Positions 36,037-47,339 of a stretch of DNA of 64,000 nucleotides are shown piece after piece. Position numbers and translations under genes: made by a program. The stretch spans positions 248,001 through 312,000 of the forward strand of contig CAVSSX010000007.1 of NCBI GenBank assembly GCA_963730735.1, in the 5' to 3' direction. The notes under the pieces were generated by a model, which worked only from the letters and a program-made list of their open reading frames with translations, searched no databases and had not been told where the DNA came from. How positions within the stretch are numbered: the stretch's first letter is position 1; every line of letters starts with the position of its first letter. Source of the stretch: CAVSSX01 sp963730735 (GTDB taxonomy: Bacteria; Actinomycetota; Acidimicrobiia; Acidimicrobiales; RAAP-2).

Positions 36037-38840
36037 GGAGCCTTCTTGGCCGCGGACGTCTTGGCCGCCGTCTTCTTGGCGGCGGTCTTCTTGGCGGTGG
36101 TCTTCTTGGCCGCCGTCTTCTTGGCGGTGGTCTTCTTGGCCGCCGTCTTCTTGGCGGTGGTCTTCTTGGCCGCCTTCTTGGCCCCACCGGCGCGCTTGCG
36201 GGTCGACGGGCCGGCCGCCCGTCGCTCGGCCAGCAGCTCGGCCGCCCGGTCGAGGGTGATGGTCTCCACGTCGTCGCCCCGACGCAACGACGCGTTGGTG
36301 GTGCCGTCGGTGACGTAGGGGCCGAATCGCCCGTCGCGCAGCACCATGGGCAGGCCGGTGGCCGGGTCGGCCCCGAGCTCCTTCAGCGGCCCGGCCGCCG
36401 TCCGGCCTCGACGTTGCTTCGGCTGGGCAAAGATGGCCCGGGCCTCGTCGAGGTCCACGGTGAAGAGCTGCTCCTCGGTGGTCAGGCTCCGGGTGTCGGT
36501 CCCGCGCTTGAGGTACGGACCGAACTTGCCGTTGTGGGCCACCACCTCCTCGCCGGTCTCGGCGTCGGTGCCGACCACCCGGGGGATCTGCAGCAGCTGC
36601 AGCGCCTCGTCGAAGGTGAGGGTGGCCGGCGACATCGAGGCGAACAACGACGAGGTCTTCGGCTTGGGGGCCCCGTCGACCACGTCGCCCAACTGGACGT
36701 AGGGCCCGAAACGCCCGGCCCGCACCTGGACCGGCAGGCCGGTCTCGGGGTCGGTGCCGAGCACCCGGTCGTTGGACGGGGCGGCCAACAGCTCCTCGGC
36801 CCGCTCGACGGTCAGCTCGTCGGGGGCCACGTCGTCGGCGATCGAGGCTCGGTCCTCGCCCCGCTGCAGGTACGGGCCGTAGCGGCCCACCCGGACCACG
36901 ATCTCCTCGCCGTTGGCGTCGGCCCCGATGGGGATCGAGTTGATCTCGCGGGCGTCAATATCACCGAGGTGTGTGGCCACCGCCGGCTTGAGGCCGAGCG
37001 CGCCCCCGTTGTCGGCGGTGTTGTCGGACCCGAAGTAGAAGCGCGACAGCCACGGCAGGGCTTCCTCGCGCCCGCTGGCGATCTCGTCGAGGTCGTCCTC
37101 CATCGAGGCGGTGAAGCTGTAGTCGACCAGGTTGCCGAAGTACCGCTCCAGCAGGCCGACCACGGCGAAGGCGGTGAAGGTCGGGACCAGCGCCGGCCCC
37201 TTCTTCCAGACATAGCCGCGGTCGAGGATGGTGGCGATCACGCTGGCGTAGGTCGAGGGACGACCGACGCCCAACTCCTCCATGGCCTTGACCAGGGAGG
37301 CCTCGGTGTAACGGGCCGGGGGCTGGGTGCTGTGCGAGCCGGGCTCGAAGGCCAGGGGGGCCACGGCGTCGCCCTCGGCCACCGGCGGCAGGACCACTTC
37401 GCGGTCGGCCAGCTCGGCGTCGGGGTCGTCCTCGCCCTCGACGTAGGCCCGCAGGAAGCCGGGGAAGGCGATGACCCGGCCCGACGCCTGGAACTCGGCC
37501 GCCACCCCGGTCAGGCCGGACGCGTCGGCTCCGGCCCCGGCGGCCACGGTCCCGACCAGGCGGACCTGCGCCGACGTCCCGGTGGCGTCGGCCATCTGGG
37601 ACGCCACCGTGCGCATCCAGATCATCTCGTAGAGCCGCAGCTCGTCCCCCGACAGCGACCGGGCCGCCTCCTCGGGGGTCCGGAAGGACTCCCCGGCCGG
37701 GCGGACCGCCTCGTGGGCCTCCTGGGCGTTCTTCACCTTGCGCTCGTAGCGCCGAGGGTTGGCCGGGACGTAGTCCTTGCCGTACAGCGTAGTGGCCTGG
37801 TTCCGGGCCGCCGTGAGCGCCTGGTCCGACAGCGTCGTCGAGTCGGTCCGCATGTAGGTGATCCAACCCTGCTCGTAGAGCCGCTGGGCCACCTGCATGG
37901 CCCGCTGGGCGCTGAAGCGGAGCTTGCGCCCGGCTTCCTGCTGCAGCGTCGAGGTCATGAACGGCGGGGCCGGCGAGCGGCGGAACGGGCGCTCGGTGAC
38001 CGAGCGCACCTCGAAGGGCTGGCCGTCGAGGCCGGCCACCAGCGCCTGGGCCTCCTGCTCGTTCAACACCCGGGCCCGCCCGGGCGACGTCTCTGCTCCC
38101 TCGGCCGTGAAGTCCCGGCCGGTGGCCAGCGACGTCCCGTCCAGCGACAGCAGGTTGGCCCCGAAGGTGGCCGGGGCGCCGGGCGCCGCCTGGTGGCCGC
38201 CCGGCGCGGCGAAGGTTCCCTCGACCCCCCACCAGGTGGCCGAACGGAACCGCATGCGGGCCCGCTCCCGCTCGACCACCATGCGGGTGGCCACGCTCTG
38301 GACCCGCCCGGCCGAGAGACGGGGCATGACCTTCTTCCACAGCACCGGGGAGACCTCGTAGCCGTAGAGCCGGTCGAGGATCCGGCGGGCCTCCTGGGCG
38401 TCGACCAGGCGACGATCCAGCTCCCGCCACTCCTCCACGGCCCGCTCGATGGCCGCCGGGGTGATCTCGTGGAAGACCATGCGCTTCACCGGCACCCGAG
38501 GCGACAGCACCTCGAAGAGATGCCACGCGATGGACTCGCCCTCGCGGTCTTCGTCTGTGGCCAGGTAGAGCTCGTCGGCGTCCTTCAAGAGGCGCTTCAG
38601 GTTGGCCACGACCGACTTCTTGTCGCCCGAGACGACGTACAGGGGCTTGAACCCGTTGTCGACGTCGACCCCGAGCCGGGCCCAGCCCTCGCCCTTGTAG
38701 GCGGCCGGGACCTCGTCGGCCCCACGGGGCAGGTCCCGGACGTGGCCGATGGACGACTCGACGATGAAGTCCGACCCGAGCATCCCCCCGATCGTCCGGG
38801 CTTTCGCCGGCGACTCCACGATCACCAGTGCCTTACCCAT
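36033..38840 (-). CDS. topA: DNA topoisomerase I with Lys-rich tail
   Basis: Type IA topoisomerase that relaxes negative supercoils. The 935-residue protein has a Toprim domain (MGKALVIVESPAKA, DEDREGES at 96-103), the catalytic Tyr in ITYMRTDS near residue 327, and four C-terminal topo-C repeats (FGPYVQLG, FGPYLKRG, FGPYVTDG and a YGPYLQRG copy). It ends in about 50 residues of AAKKTTAKK repeats. Basic tails of this type in actinobacterial TopA raise DNA binding and processivity. No four-Cys zinc fingers are present, as in mycobacteria. GGAGG precedes the ATG. Confidence 0.97.
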   Translation of the reverse strand: MGKALVIVESPAKARTIGGMLGSDFIVESSIGHVRDLPRGADEVPAAYKGEGWARLGVDVDNGFKPLYVVSGDKKSVVANLKRLLKDADELYLATDEDREGESIAWHLFEVLSPRVPVKRMVFHEITPAAIERAVEEWRELDRRLVDAQEARRILDRLYGYEVSPVLWKKVMPRLSAGRVQSVATRMVVERERARMRFRSATWWGVEGTFAAPGGHQAAPGAPATFGANLLSLDGTSLATGRDFTAEGAETSPGRARVLNEQEAQALVAGLDGQPFEVRSVTERPFRRSPAPPFMTSTLQQEAGRKLRFSAQRAMQVAQRLYEQGWITYMRTDSTTLSDQALTAARNQATTLYGKDYVPANPRRYERKVKNAQEAHEAVRPAGESFRTPEEAARSLSGDELRLYEMIWMRTVASQMADATGTSAQVRLVGTVAAGAGADASGLTGVAAEFQASGRVIAFPGFLRAYVEGEDDPDAELADREVVLPPVAEGDAVAPLAFEPGSHSTQPPARYTEASLVKAMEELGVGRPSTYASVIATILDRGYVWKKGPALVPTFTAFAVVGLLERYFGNLVDYSFTASMEDDLDEIASGREEALPWLSRFYFGSDNTADNGGALGLKPAVATHLGDIDAREINSIPIGADANGEEIVVRVGRYGPYLQRGEDRASIADDVAPDELTVERAEELLAAPSNDRVLGTDPETGLPVQVRAGRFGPYVQLGDVVDGAPKPKTSSLFASMSPATLTFDEALQLLQIPRVVGTDAETGEEVVAHNGKFGPYLKRGTDTRSLTTEEQLFTVDLDEARAIFAQPKQRRGRTAAGPLKELGADPATGLPMVLRDGRFGPYVTDGTTNASLRRGDDVETITLDRAAELLAERRAAGPSTRKRAGGAKKAAKKTTAKKTAAKKTTAKKTAAKKTTAKKTAAKKTAAKTSAAKKAP
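36061..36185 (-). repeat. 30-bp repeats coding the TopA Lys-rich tail
   Basis: In-frame repeats of about 30 bp (ten codons, KKTAAKKTTA) encode the basic C-terminus of TopA. Such repeats can slip, so tail length may vary between strains. Confidence 0.85.
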
Positions 38841-39076
38841 GCGACGGCCTCCATGTCTGCGACGACCGTCCCCCGGGGGACGACGCGGGTCGCCACGAGC
38901 CGACGTCGTGGATGGTCGATCGGGTACGCACGCCGACAGGCTCCCGGTCCGACCCCGTCCCTGTCAAGACGCTCTCACTCGAGGCTGCATCGAGCCGGAG
39001 GGTCCGGGACCCCTGTGCCCACCCGTGACCTGCTCTGGCGTGATCGTTCGGCAACGGCCCCCGGAGGCCCCGGCAC
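38841..39076. other. Gap between topA and hppA with a 16-bp palindrome
   Basis: 236 bases. A perfect palindrome CGTCCCCCGGGGGACG lies at 38867-38882, 26 bases before the topA ATG, where a protein or a hairpin could affect topA expression. A minus-strand TTGACA is present at 38967-38962 but has no good -10 partner. No gene is seen. Confidence 0.55.
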
Positions 39077-41422
<2,346 letters not shown>

Positions 41423-41545
41423 CCCCGTGTGCACCTTTCTCCCGCAGATCTCATCGCCGGCTGCGATGACCGCGTTGCGTGACCCGGGCGAATGGCCCGG
41501 ATGCCGCGCGGTAGACACTGCCCCCCTGGGCGGCGTGACGGGCGG

Positions 41546-41574
41546 ACCATAGCGACTGGTCTGGGCGAGAGCAA
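41546..41574 (-). promoter_or_regulatory. Candidate hppA promoter
   Basis: Minus strand TTGCTC (41574-41569), 17 bases, then TATGGT (41551-41546). The start would lie about 115 bases before the hppA ATG, leaving a leader without an obvious known RNA fold. Confidence 0.45.
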
Positions 41575-41596
41575 GAACCGTGTCGGCGGGAGCGGC

Positions 41597-44180
41597 TCAG
41601 CCCCCGCCCTCGGGCCCGTCGGCATCGGCCCCGGCCACCAGCTCGTAATCGGGGTTCAAGATGGCCAGACGGCGGCCCCACGCCCCGACCATCCCCTCGG
41701 CCACCAGGCGGGCCCCCGGCTCGATGCCCGGGATTTTCGGCCGGCCCTGGAACACGAGGAGGATCCCGCCGGTGCCGTCGGACAACACGCACTCGAGGTT
41801 CTGGGTCCCGGCCCTGGGCTGGACGCGCACCGATCGGACCCGGCCGGCGACCCGCGTCCGCTGGCGAAAGGTGGCCGAGCCGATCGGCGCGGTGCCGGCG
41901 GAGCGCTGGGCCAGCGCCCGGTCGGCCGCCGAGACCTGCCCCTCGCGCTCGCGCTCGCGCGCCCGTTCCCTCGCCCGATCCCGGCGGCCGGCCCGGGTGG
42001 CGTCGACCGGTACCGCGGCGACGGCGCTCGGGCCCTCCACGTCCTCGGAGCCCGGCCCCCGGGGGGCCAGGCCGCCCTCGGCCAGCGCCTCGGCCACCAC
42101 CTTCTGGTAGCGCCGGCCCCGCTCGGCCACCGAGCCCCGCAGGTTGTACGGGACGATGGTGGCGCTGGCGTGGGGGATCTGGCTGATGACGGCGGCGATC
42201 TTGTCGGCCGTCCGGTCGTGCAGGAAGCGCTGCCACCCCGAGGCAAAACCCCGTCGGGGCAACAGGACGGTGCACTCGGTCTCGCCGTCCATCACCGCGT
42301 CGGCCACGATCTCGACCGTCGCCCGCAAGAGCCGCCGGTCCGGGCACTCGACGATGTCGAGCGGCAGCCGGGCCAGGCCGACCCGTCCCCACTCCTCCTC
42401 GAGCGCCTTGGCGTACTTGTTGTCCACGTCCACGTGCACGGCCCGCAGGTCGTCGGGGTACAGCGTGCGGGCGTACTGGATGGCCCGGGCGGCGGCCATG
42501 TCGAGGCGGTCGACCATGACCACCACCACGTGGCGGCGCAGGATGGGGCGCCACCGTGGCCTCGGCTGCGCTGATCTCGAGCTCCTCGGACTCGACGGCG
42601 TACTGGTGGTGGAGCCGGATGAGCCCCAACACCCCGAGCGGCAGGATGATGACGATCGTCCAGGCCCCCTCGGTGAACTTGGTGACCACGATGATGATGT
42701 CGACCAGGAAGGACAGCACGGCCGCCGTGCCGTTGATGGTCGCCCGCCGCCGCCAGCCGGGCTCCTTCACCCGGAGGTGGTGCTTGACCATCCCCGCCCC
42801 GGCCATCGTGAACCCGGTGAACACTCCGATGGCGTAGAGCGGGATGAGGTTGTCGACCTGCGCCCGGGTCACCAGGAGCAGGACGACCGAGACGATGGTG
42901 AGGACGATGATCCCGGTCGAGAAGACCAGTCGGTGGCCCCGCTTGGTGAGCTGGCGGGGCAGGTAGGAGTCGTCGGCGGCGAAGCTGGCCAGGAAGGGGA
43001 AGCCGGTGAAGCTGGTGTTGGCCGCCAGCACCAGGATGAACACCGTGCTCGCCTGGAGGAGCACGAACAGCAGGTGGCCGAGCCAGGCGTTGCCGTAGAC
43101 GAACTTGGCGATCTGGGAGACGACGGTCGGAGTGCCCCCGGTGTACGGCACCGGGTGGGTGATGGCCGCCAGGGCGCTCACCCCGAGCACCAGCGAGCCC
43201 AGGATGACGGCCATCCAGACCATGGTGATCCGGGCGTTGCGCGACTCGGGGCGCTTGAAGATGCTGACCCCGTTGGAGATGGCCTCGGTCCCGGTGAGGG
43301 CCGAGCCGCCCGAGGCGAACGAACGGAGCAGCACGAAGACCCCGGCCCCGTAGAGGACCCCCGAGCCGGGGCTGCCGATCGGCACCGAGCCCACCTGGTG
43401 GATGGAGTGGGCGTGGAGGGAGCCCCCGATGGCCCGGACCGAGCCCACCACCAGCAGCAGGGCCATGTTGGCGATGAAGAAGAAGGTCGGTATGGCGAAG
43501 ACCTTCCCGGCCTCGCGCACGCCGCGCAGGTTGGCGAAGGCGATCAGGATCACCAGGCCGATCGAGATCCACACCGTCCCCGGCACGAGGGCCGGGAACA
43601 CCGAGGTGAGGGCGGCCACGCCGGCGGCCACCGACACGGCGACGGTGAGGGTGTAGTCGATCAACAACGACACGGCGGCGATCTGGGCCACGTTGAGGCC
43701 GAAGTTCTCCCGGGCCACCACGTAGGCCCCGCCGGCCTTGGTGTACACCTTCACCACCTCGAGGTACGACAGGGTGACGAAGGCCAAGACGACGATGACG
43801 GCGATGGTGACCGGCATCAGTAGGGAGAAGGCCGCCACTCCGATCACCTTGATCAGGGGGATCAGGGCCTGCTCGGTGGCGTAGGCCGACGACGAGATGA
43901 CGTCGGACGACAGCACGGCGAGGGCCGTCGGGCGACCCAGGCGCTCGGTGGCCAGCCGTTCGGTGGTGAGCGGTGGCCCGAGCAGCTTGTTCTTCACCCG
44001 GTAGCGCCAGGTCTCGGGGAACTCGGCGGCCGCCAACACCGACGTGGCCGCCGCCGGCCAGCGCCCGTGGGCGCCGGCGAGCCCCGGGCGAAGCGCGGCT
44101 TCGGGCTCGTCCACCAGGCCGGCGTCGCCGTCGGAGGTGGCGACCGGTGACGGATTGTCGAGCGCCTGGTCGCCGTCCAC
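41597..44180 (-). CDS. KimA-like K+ importer with USP domain and C-terminal OB-fold, frameshifted
   Basis: APC-superfamily transporter related to the KimA potassium importer: LGRPTALAVLSSDVISS, AYATEQAL, GGAYVVARENFG and about 12 membrane helices (residues about 60-510), then a cytosolic USP-like domain (about 545-680), an Arg/Glu-rich helix (DRARERAREREREG) and an OB-fold (VAGRVRSVRVQP to the end). The frame breaks near 42547; a CG restored in GGCGCCCC joins the parts to about 861 residues. Two TrkA-type genes are divergent from it, which supports K+ transport. In Mycobacterium the OB-fold is a separate gene of this cluster (from memory). The GTG start follows a TACGCT box by six bases. Confidence 0.82.
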
Positions 44181-44186
44181 CGGCTC

Positions 44187-44192
44187 AGCGTA
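44187..44192 (-). promoter_or_regulatory. -10 box TACGCT, leaderless, of the K+ importer gene
   Basis: TACGCT on the minus strand ends six bases before GTG 44180 and helps to fix the start. On the other strand TGCACT (44251-44256) ends six bases before the first trkA ATG, a weaker match. Confidence 0.45.
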
Positions 44193-44262
44193 GAGGTCGC
44201 GGCCCACCCGGGAGAATTGGCTGTTCTTTACATGCGCCGCCGCTGCGTGTTGCACTGTGCGC

Positions 44263-44952
44263 ATGCACGTGATCGTGGTGGGCTGCGGCAGGGTCGGCTC
44301 GGGCCTGGCCCTCAGCCTCTCGGCCCGGGGGCACACGGTCGCCATCATCGATCGCTCCACCCGGGCCTTCCGGCGCCTGCCGGCCGAGTGGGCCGGCGAG
44401 CGGGTCGTCGGCTCGGGCTTCGACCGCGACGACCTCGAGCGGGCCGGAGCCGAGCGGGCGGGCGCGCTGGCCGCCGTGACGAGCGGTGACAACACCAACA
44501 TCCTGACCGTCCGCATCGCCCGCGAGACCTATCGGATCCCCCAGGTGGTGGCGCGTATCTACGACCCCCGCCGGGCCGAGATCTACCAGCGACTCGGGAT
44601 CCCGACGGTGGCCACGGTGACGTGGACCATCGACCAGGTGCACCGTCGGCTCCTGCCCGACGAGCCGACCGGCGAGTGGTCCGACGCCAGCGGACGGCTG
44701 ACCCTCATCGAGCGGTCCCTCCCCGAATCCTGGGCCGGTCGGCGGCTGGACGAGCTCGAGGTGCCCGGCCGCATCAACCTGGTCGCCGTCCTGCGGGCCG
44801 GGACGCCCCGCCTTGACGCCCGCCAGCTGGTCGGCCAGGAGGGCGACATCCTCCAGGTGGCGGTCATGAAGGACGCCATCGACGATCTCGCCGCCGTCCT
44901 GGCCGGTCAGCAGGTGACGGCCGGTGTGCCGGATGGGAACGGGCCCCGGTGA
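44263..44952 (+). CDS. TrkA/KtrA-type potassium regulatory protein (first copy)
   Basis: Cytosolic RCK subunit that gates a K+ transporter. The 229-residue protein has the NAD-binding loop VGCGRVGSGLA, a RCK_N domain (about 1-130) with GDNTNILTVRIAR and RIYDPRRAEIY, and a TrkA_C domain (about 145-225: RINLVAVLRAGTPR, GQEGDILQVAV). ATG at 44263 was chosen; GTG six bases earlier is possible. The second copy overlaps it by four bases. Matches the CeoB/CeoC pair of Mycobacterium, which also lies beside an APC-type permease. Confidence 0.93.
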   Translation: MHVIVVGCGRVGSGLALSLSARGHTVAIIDRSTRAFRRLPAEWAGERVVGSGFDRDDLERAGAERAGALAAVTSGDNTNILTVRIARETYRIPQVVARIYDPRRAEIYQRLGIPTVATVTWTIDQVHRRLLPDEPTGEWSDASGRLTLIERSLPESWAGRRLDELEVPGRINLVAVLRAGTPRLDARQLVGQEGDILQVAVMKDAIDDLAAVLAGQQVTAGVPDGNGPR

Positions 44953-45611
44953 GGGTCGCCATCGCCGGGGCCGGCAGCGTCGGGACGGCCATCGCCAAGG
45001 ACCTCTCGGCCAATGGGCACGATGTCCTGGTCTTCGAACAGGATCCCGAGCTGGTCGAACGGCTCCGCCACACCCTGGGCATCACCTGGGTCGCCGCCGA
45101 CGCCTGCGAGGTGGCCTCGCTCGACGCCGCCGGGCTGGCCACGGTGGACGTGGTGGTGGCGGCCACCGGCGACGACGAGGACAACCTGGTGATCTCGCTG
45201 CTGGCCAAGCAGGAGTTCGCCGTCCCTCGGGTCGTGGCCCGGGTCAACCACCCGAAGAACCAGTGGTTGTTCACCGAGAGCTGGGGCGTCGACGTGTCCG
45301 TCTCCACCCCCCAGCTGTTGACCGCTCTGGTCGAAGAAGCGGTGTCGGTCGGCGCCCTGGTCCGGCTGCTCCAGTTCCAGGGGGGCGCGGCCAACCTGGT
45401 CGAGGTGACCCTGGCCGAGAACTCGCCGGCCGCCGGGATCGCCATCGCCGACCTCGGCTTCCCGCGCGACGCCACCGTCGTGGCGGTCGTCCGAGAGGAC
45501 CGGCTGGTGGTCCCCCGGGGCGACACGGTCCTGCAGATCGGCGACGAGGTCCTCGTGCTGGTCACCCTCGACGCCGAGGCGGCCGTCCAGGCGCTCTTCA
45601 TCAGCGCCTGA
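44949..45611 (+). CDS. TrkA/KtrA-type potassium regulatory protein (second copy)
   Basis: 220-residue RCK protein: AIAGAGSVGTAIAKDL, TGDDEDNLVISLLAK, ARVNHPKNQWLF, followed by a TrkA_C domain (ATVVAVVREDRLVVPRGDTV). GTG start overlapping the TGA of the first copy (GTGA). Two different RCK proteins probably form a heteromeric gating ring for the neighbouring KimA-like protein or for a Trk channel elsewhere. c-di-AMP often controls such systems, but no binding site can be claimed from the sequence. Confidence 0.93.
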   Translation: MRVAIAGAGSVGTAIAKDLSANGHDVLVFEQDPELVERLRHTLGITWVAADACEVASLDAAGLATVDVVVAATGDDEDNLVISLLAKQEFAVPRVVARVNHPKNQWLFTESWGVDVSVSTPQLLTALVEEAVSVGALVRLLQFQGGAANLVEVTLAENSPAAGIAIADLGFPRDATVVAVVREDRLVVPRGDTVLQIGDEVLVLVTLDAEAAVQALFISA

Positions 45612-45698
45612 TCGCGCCGGCCGGCGGCGCTCGACACCACCTCGTCACCCGACCGTCACGATGTCCCTGGGTGTCGGCATTCTCGCCGGGGCGAGCCG

Positions 45699-45704
45699 TA
45701 GTCT
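45699..45704 (+). promoter_or_regulatory. -10 box TAGTCT, leaderless
   Basis: TAGTCT ends six bases before the GTG start of the HAD phosphatase gene. Confidence 0.5.
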
Positions 45705-45710
45705 TGGCCC

Positions 45711-46511
45711 GTGCCCGCCGCCTTCTTCGACCTCGACAAGACGGTCATTGCCAAGGCGTCGATCGCCGCCTTCGGCCGGCCGTTCCGTCGAGGTGGCCTG
45801 ATCTCGCGGCGGGTCGTCGCCCGGGCCGTCGCCTCACAGCTGATCTACCTGCACCACGGAGCGGACGAGCAACGGTTGGCCAAGGTCCGCGAGACCATGC
45901 TGGCGCTCACCAAGGGCTGGGATCGCGACCGCGTCCTCGAGATCGTGCGGGACGCCCTCTTGGAGACGGTCGAGCCGCTGATCTACGCCGAGGCGCTCGA
46001 GCTCATGGAGCAGCACCGGTCGGCCGGTGACCGGGTCTACCTGGTGTCGGCGGCCCCCGAGGAGATCGTGCTGCCCCTGGCCGAGCTGCTCGGCGTCGAC
46101 GGGGCCATCGCCTCGAAGGGCGAGCTCGACGACGCCGGCTGCTTCACCGGGCGGATGGCGTTCTACGCCTACGGGCCGAACAAGGCCACGGCCATCGCCG
46201 ACCTGGCCGCCCGGACCGGCCTCGACCTCGCCGACTGCACGGCCTACTCGGACTCGGCGACCGATCTGCCGATGCTCGAGATCGTCGGGCACCCGGTGGC
46301 CGTGAACGCCGACCGCCCTCTGGCCAAGGTGGCGAGGGAGCGGGGCTGGGAGCTGCGGACCTTCACCAAGCCGGTCCGACTACGCGACCGCGTGTCACGG
46401 ACGACGCCCATGGTGGGTGGCAGCCTGGCGCTGGCCGGGGCCGCCGTCTTCATCTGGCGACGGGGCCTGCGGCAACGTCGCGGCGCGCCGGCGGCCCGTT
46501 CCGCCGCCTGA
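45711..46511 (+). CDS. HAD-IB family phosphatase with a C-terminal membrane anchor
   Basis: The 266-residue protein opens with the nucleophile motif FFDLDKTV (5-12), has VYLVSAAPEE (motif II) and YSDSATDLPMLEIVG (motif IV), and so belongs to the SerB-like subclass IB that dephosphorylates small phosphates or phospholipids. Near the C-terminus one hydrophobic segment (GGSLALAGAAVFIWRRG) suggests a membrane tether, as in mycobacterial relatives such as Rv0505c (from memory). GTG start with a TAGTCT box six bases upstream. Substrate unknown. Confidence 0.88.
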   Translation: MPAAFFDLDKTVIAKASIAAFGRPFRRGGLISRRVVARAVASQLIYLHHGADEQRLAKVRETMLALTKGWDRDRVLEIVRDALLETVEPLIYAEALELMEQHRSAGDRVYLVSAAPEEIVLPLAELLGVDGAIASKGELDDAGCFTGRMAFYAYGPNKATAIADLAARTGLDLADCTAYSDSATDLPMLEIVGHPVAVNADRPLAKVARERGWELRTFTKPVRLRDRVSRTTPMVGGSLALAGAAVFIWRRGLRQRRGAPAARSAA

Positions 46512-46515
46512 GGGA

Positions 46516-46536
46516 CCGACCGGCTCGACCGGTCGG
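46516..46536. terminator. Hairpin between convergent genes
   Basis: A perfect 8-bp inverted repeat, CCGACCGG (46516-46523) and CCGGTCGG (46529-46536), with a 5-base loop, lies between the stops of the HAD phosphatase and the small membrane peptide. Position and symmetry suit a bidirectional terminator, though a T-run is lacking. Confidence 0.6.
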
Positions 46537-46546
46537 GCCGGCGGGG

Positions 46547-46621
46547 TCAGCTGGTGCGCAGTCGCTTGGCGGCGACGACACCAATAGCAACCAGCACGGC
46601 CAGGAGCAGCAGCTTCTTCAT
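46547..46621 (-). CDS. 24-residue membrane peptide (DLW-39-like)
   Basis: MKKLLLLAVLVAIGVVAAK followed by five residues: two Lys, one hydrophobic helix and a short basic tail, like the actinobacterial DLW-39 family but without its C-terminal DLW. There is no ribosome site, yet TAGCAT ends seven bases before the ATG, the same leaderless spacing as at proven genes here. This makes translation credible despite the tiny size. Function unknown. Confidence 0.55.
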   Translation of the reverse strand: MKKLLLLAVLVAIGVVAAKRLRTS

Positions 46622-46628
46622 GCCGGGG

Positions 46629-46634
46629 ATGCTA
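46629..46634 (-). promoter_or_regulatory. -10 box TAGCAT, leaderless
   Basis: TAGCAT on the minus strand ends seven bases before the ATG of the 24-residue peptide. Confidence 0.45.
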
Positions 46635-46715
46635 TCGGTCGCCGATGCAGCCGTCGTCGACACCGCCGAACGGCGGTCCGGCCAGCCCTTCCGAGCCGAC
46701 CCGGGCGCTCGGGGG

Positions 46716-47339
46716 TCAGAGGTCCAGTCCGGCGTCGCCGAGCACGGCCGCCACCGTGGCGGCGAACGCCGTCGCCCCGCTCGTGTCGGCCGCCGTCGCC
46801 AGGTCGGGGTCGGCCACCAGCGCCGCCTGCAGCGCCTCCCCCGCCTCGACCGCCGCCGCGTCGTCGTCGGCCACCAGCCGGAGTACCCGCATCGTCGGTT
46901 GCTCGGCCACGGCCACGGTCCGGCCGAGGTGCGACCGGTACTCGGTGACGAGGGCCGGCAGCACCGTCCTCGAGAGCGCCGTGAGCCGGCGGAGGTCGGT
47001 GGCCACCGAGGGATCGTCGTCCGGCGATCGCCCCCCGTCGGCCAGGGCCGTGACCAGGGCGGCCAGGACCGGGCCCGACGGCCGAGTGAGGGCCTCTCGA
47101 TCGACGCCGTCGAGCATCGGGAGGCGGTCGGCCCACAGGTCGGCGTGCCAGGCGTGGGCCAGGCTCTGCTGGTCGAAGTGGACCCGCACCGCCGGCACGG
47201 CCGCCGTCGACGACCACTGGCCGGTGAGCTCGAACAGCTGGTGCTCCACCCACCGGTAGGCCCCCTGGACCTCGGCCGCCCGGAAGATCGGGAGAGCCCC
47301 GACACCGTCGAGCGGGCCCGGCCGGTCGACCTCAGTCAC
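46716..47339 (-). CDS. Uncharacterised helical protein after nadE
   Basis: I do not recognise this 207-residue protein with certainty. It looks mostly helical; the first part (FRAAEVQGAYRWVEHQLFEL) and HFDQQSLAHAWHADLWADRL carry Glu and His residues spaced as in ferritin-like or DinB-like folds, but no complete metal site can be named. The GTG start overlaps the nadE stop by eight bases, so it is translated with nadE. Confidence 0.65.
   Translation of the reverse strand: MTEVDRPGPLDGVGALPIFRAAEVQGAYRWVEHQLFELTGQWSSTAAVPAVRVHFDQQSLAHAWHADLWADRLPMLDGVDREALTRPSGPVLAALVTALADGGRSPDDDPSVATDLRRLTALSRTVLPALVTEYRSHLGRTVAVAEQPTMRVLRLVADDDAAAVEAGEALQAALVADPDLATAADTSGATAFAATVAAVLGDAGLDL

Noticed and set aside
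38833..39054. A 73-codon frame upstream of topA
   Set aside because: No ribosome site, no motif, and composition like non-coding sequence.
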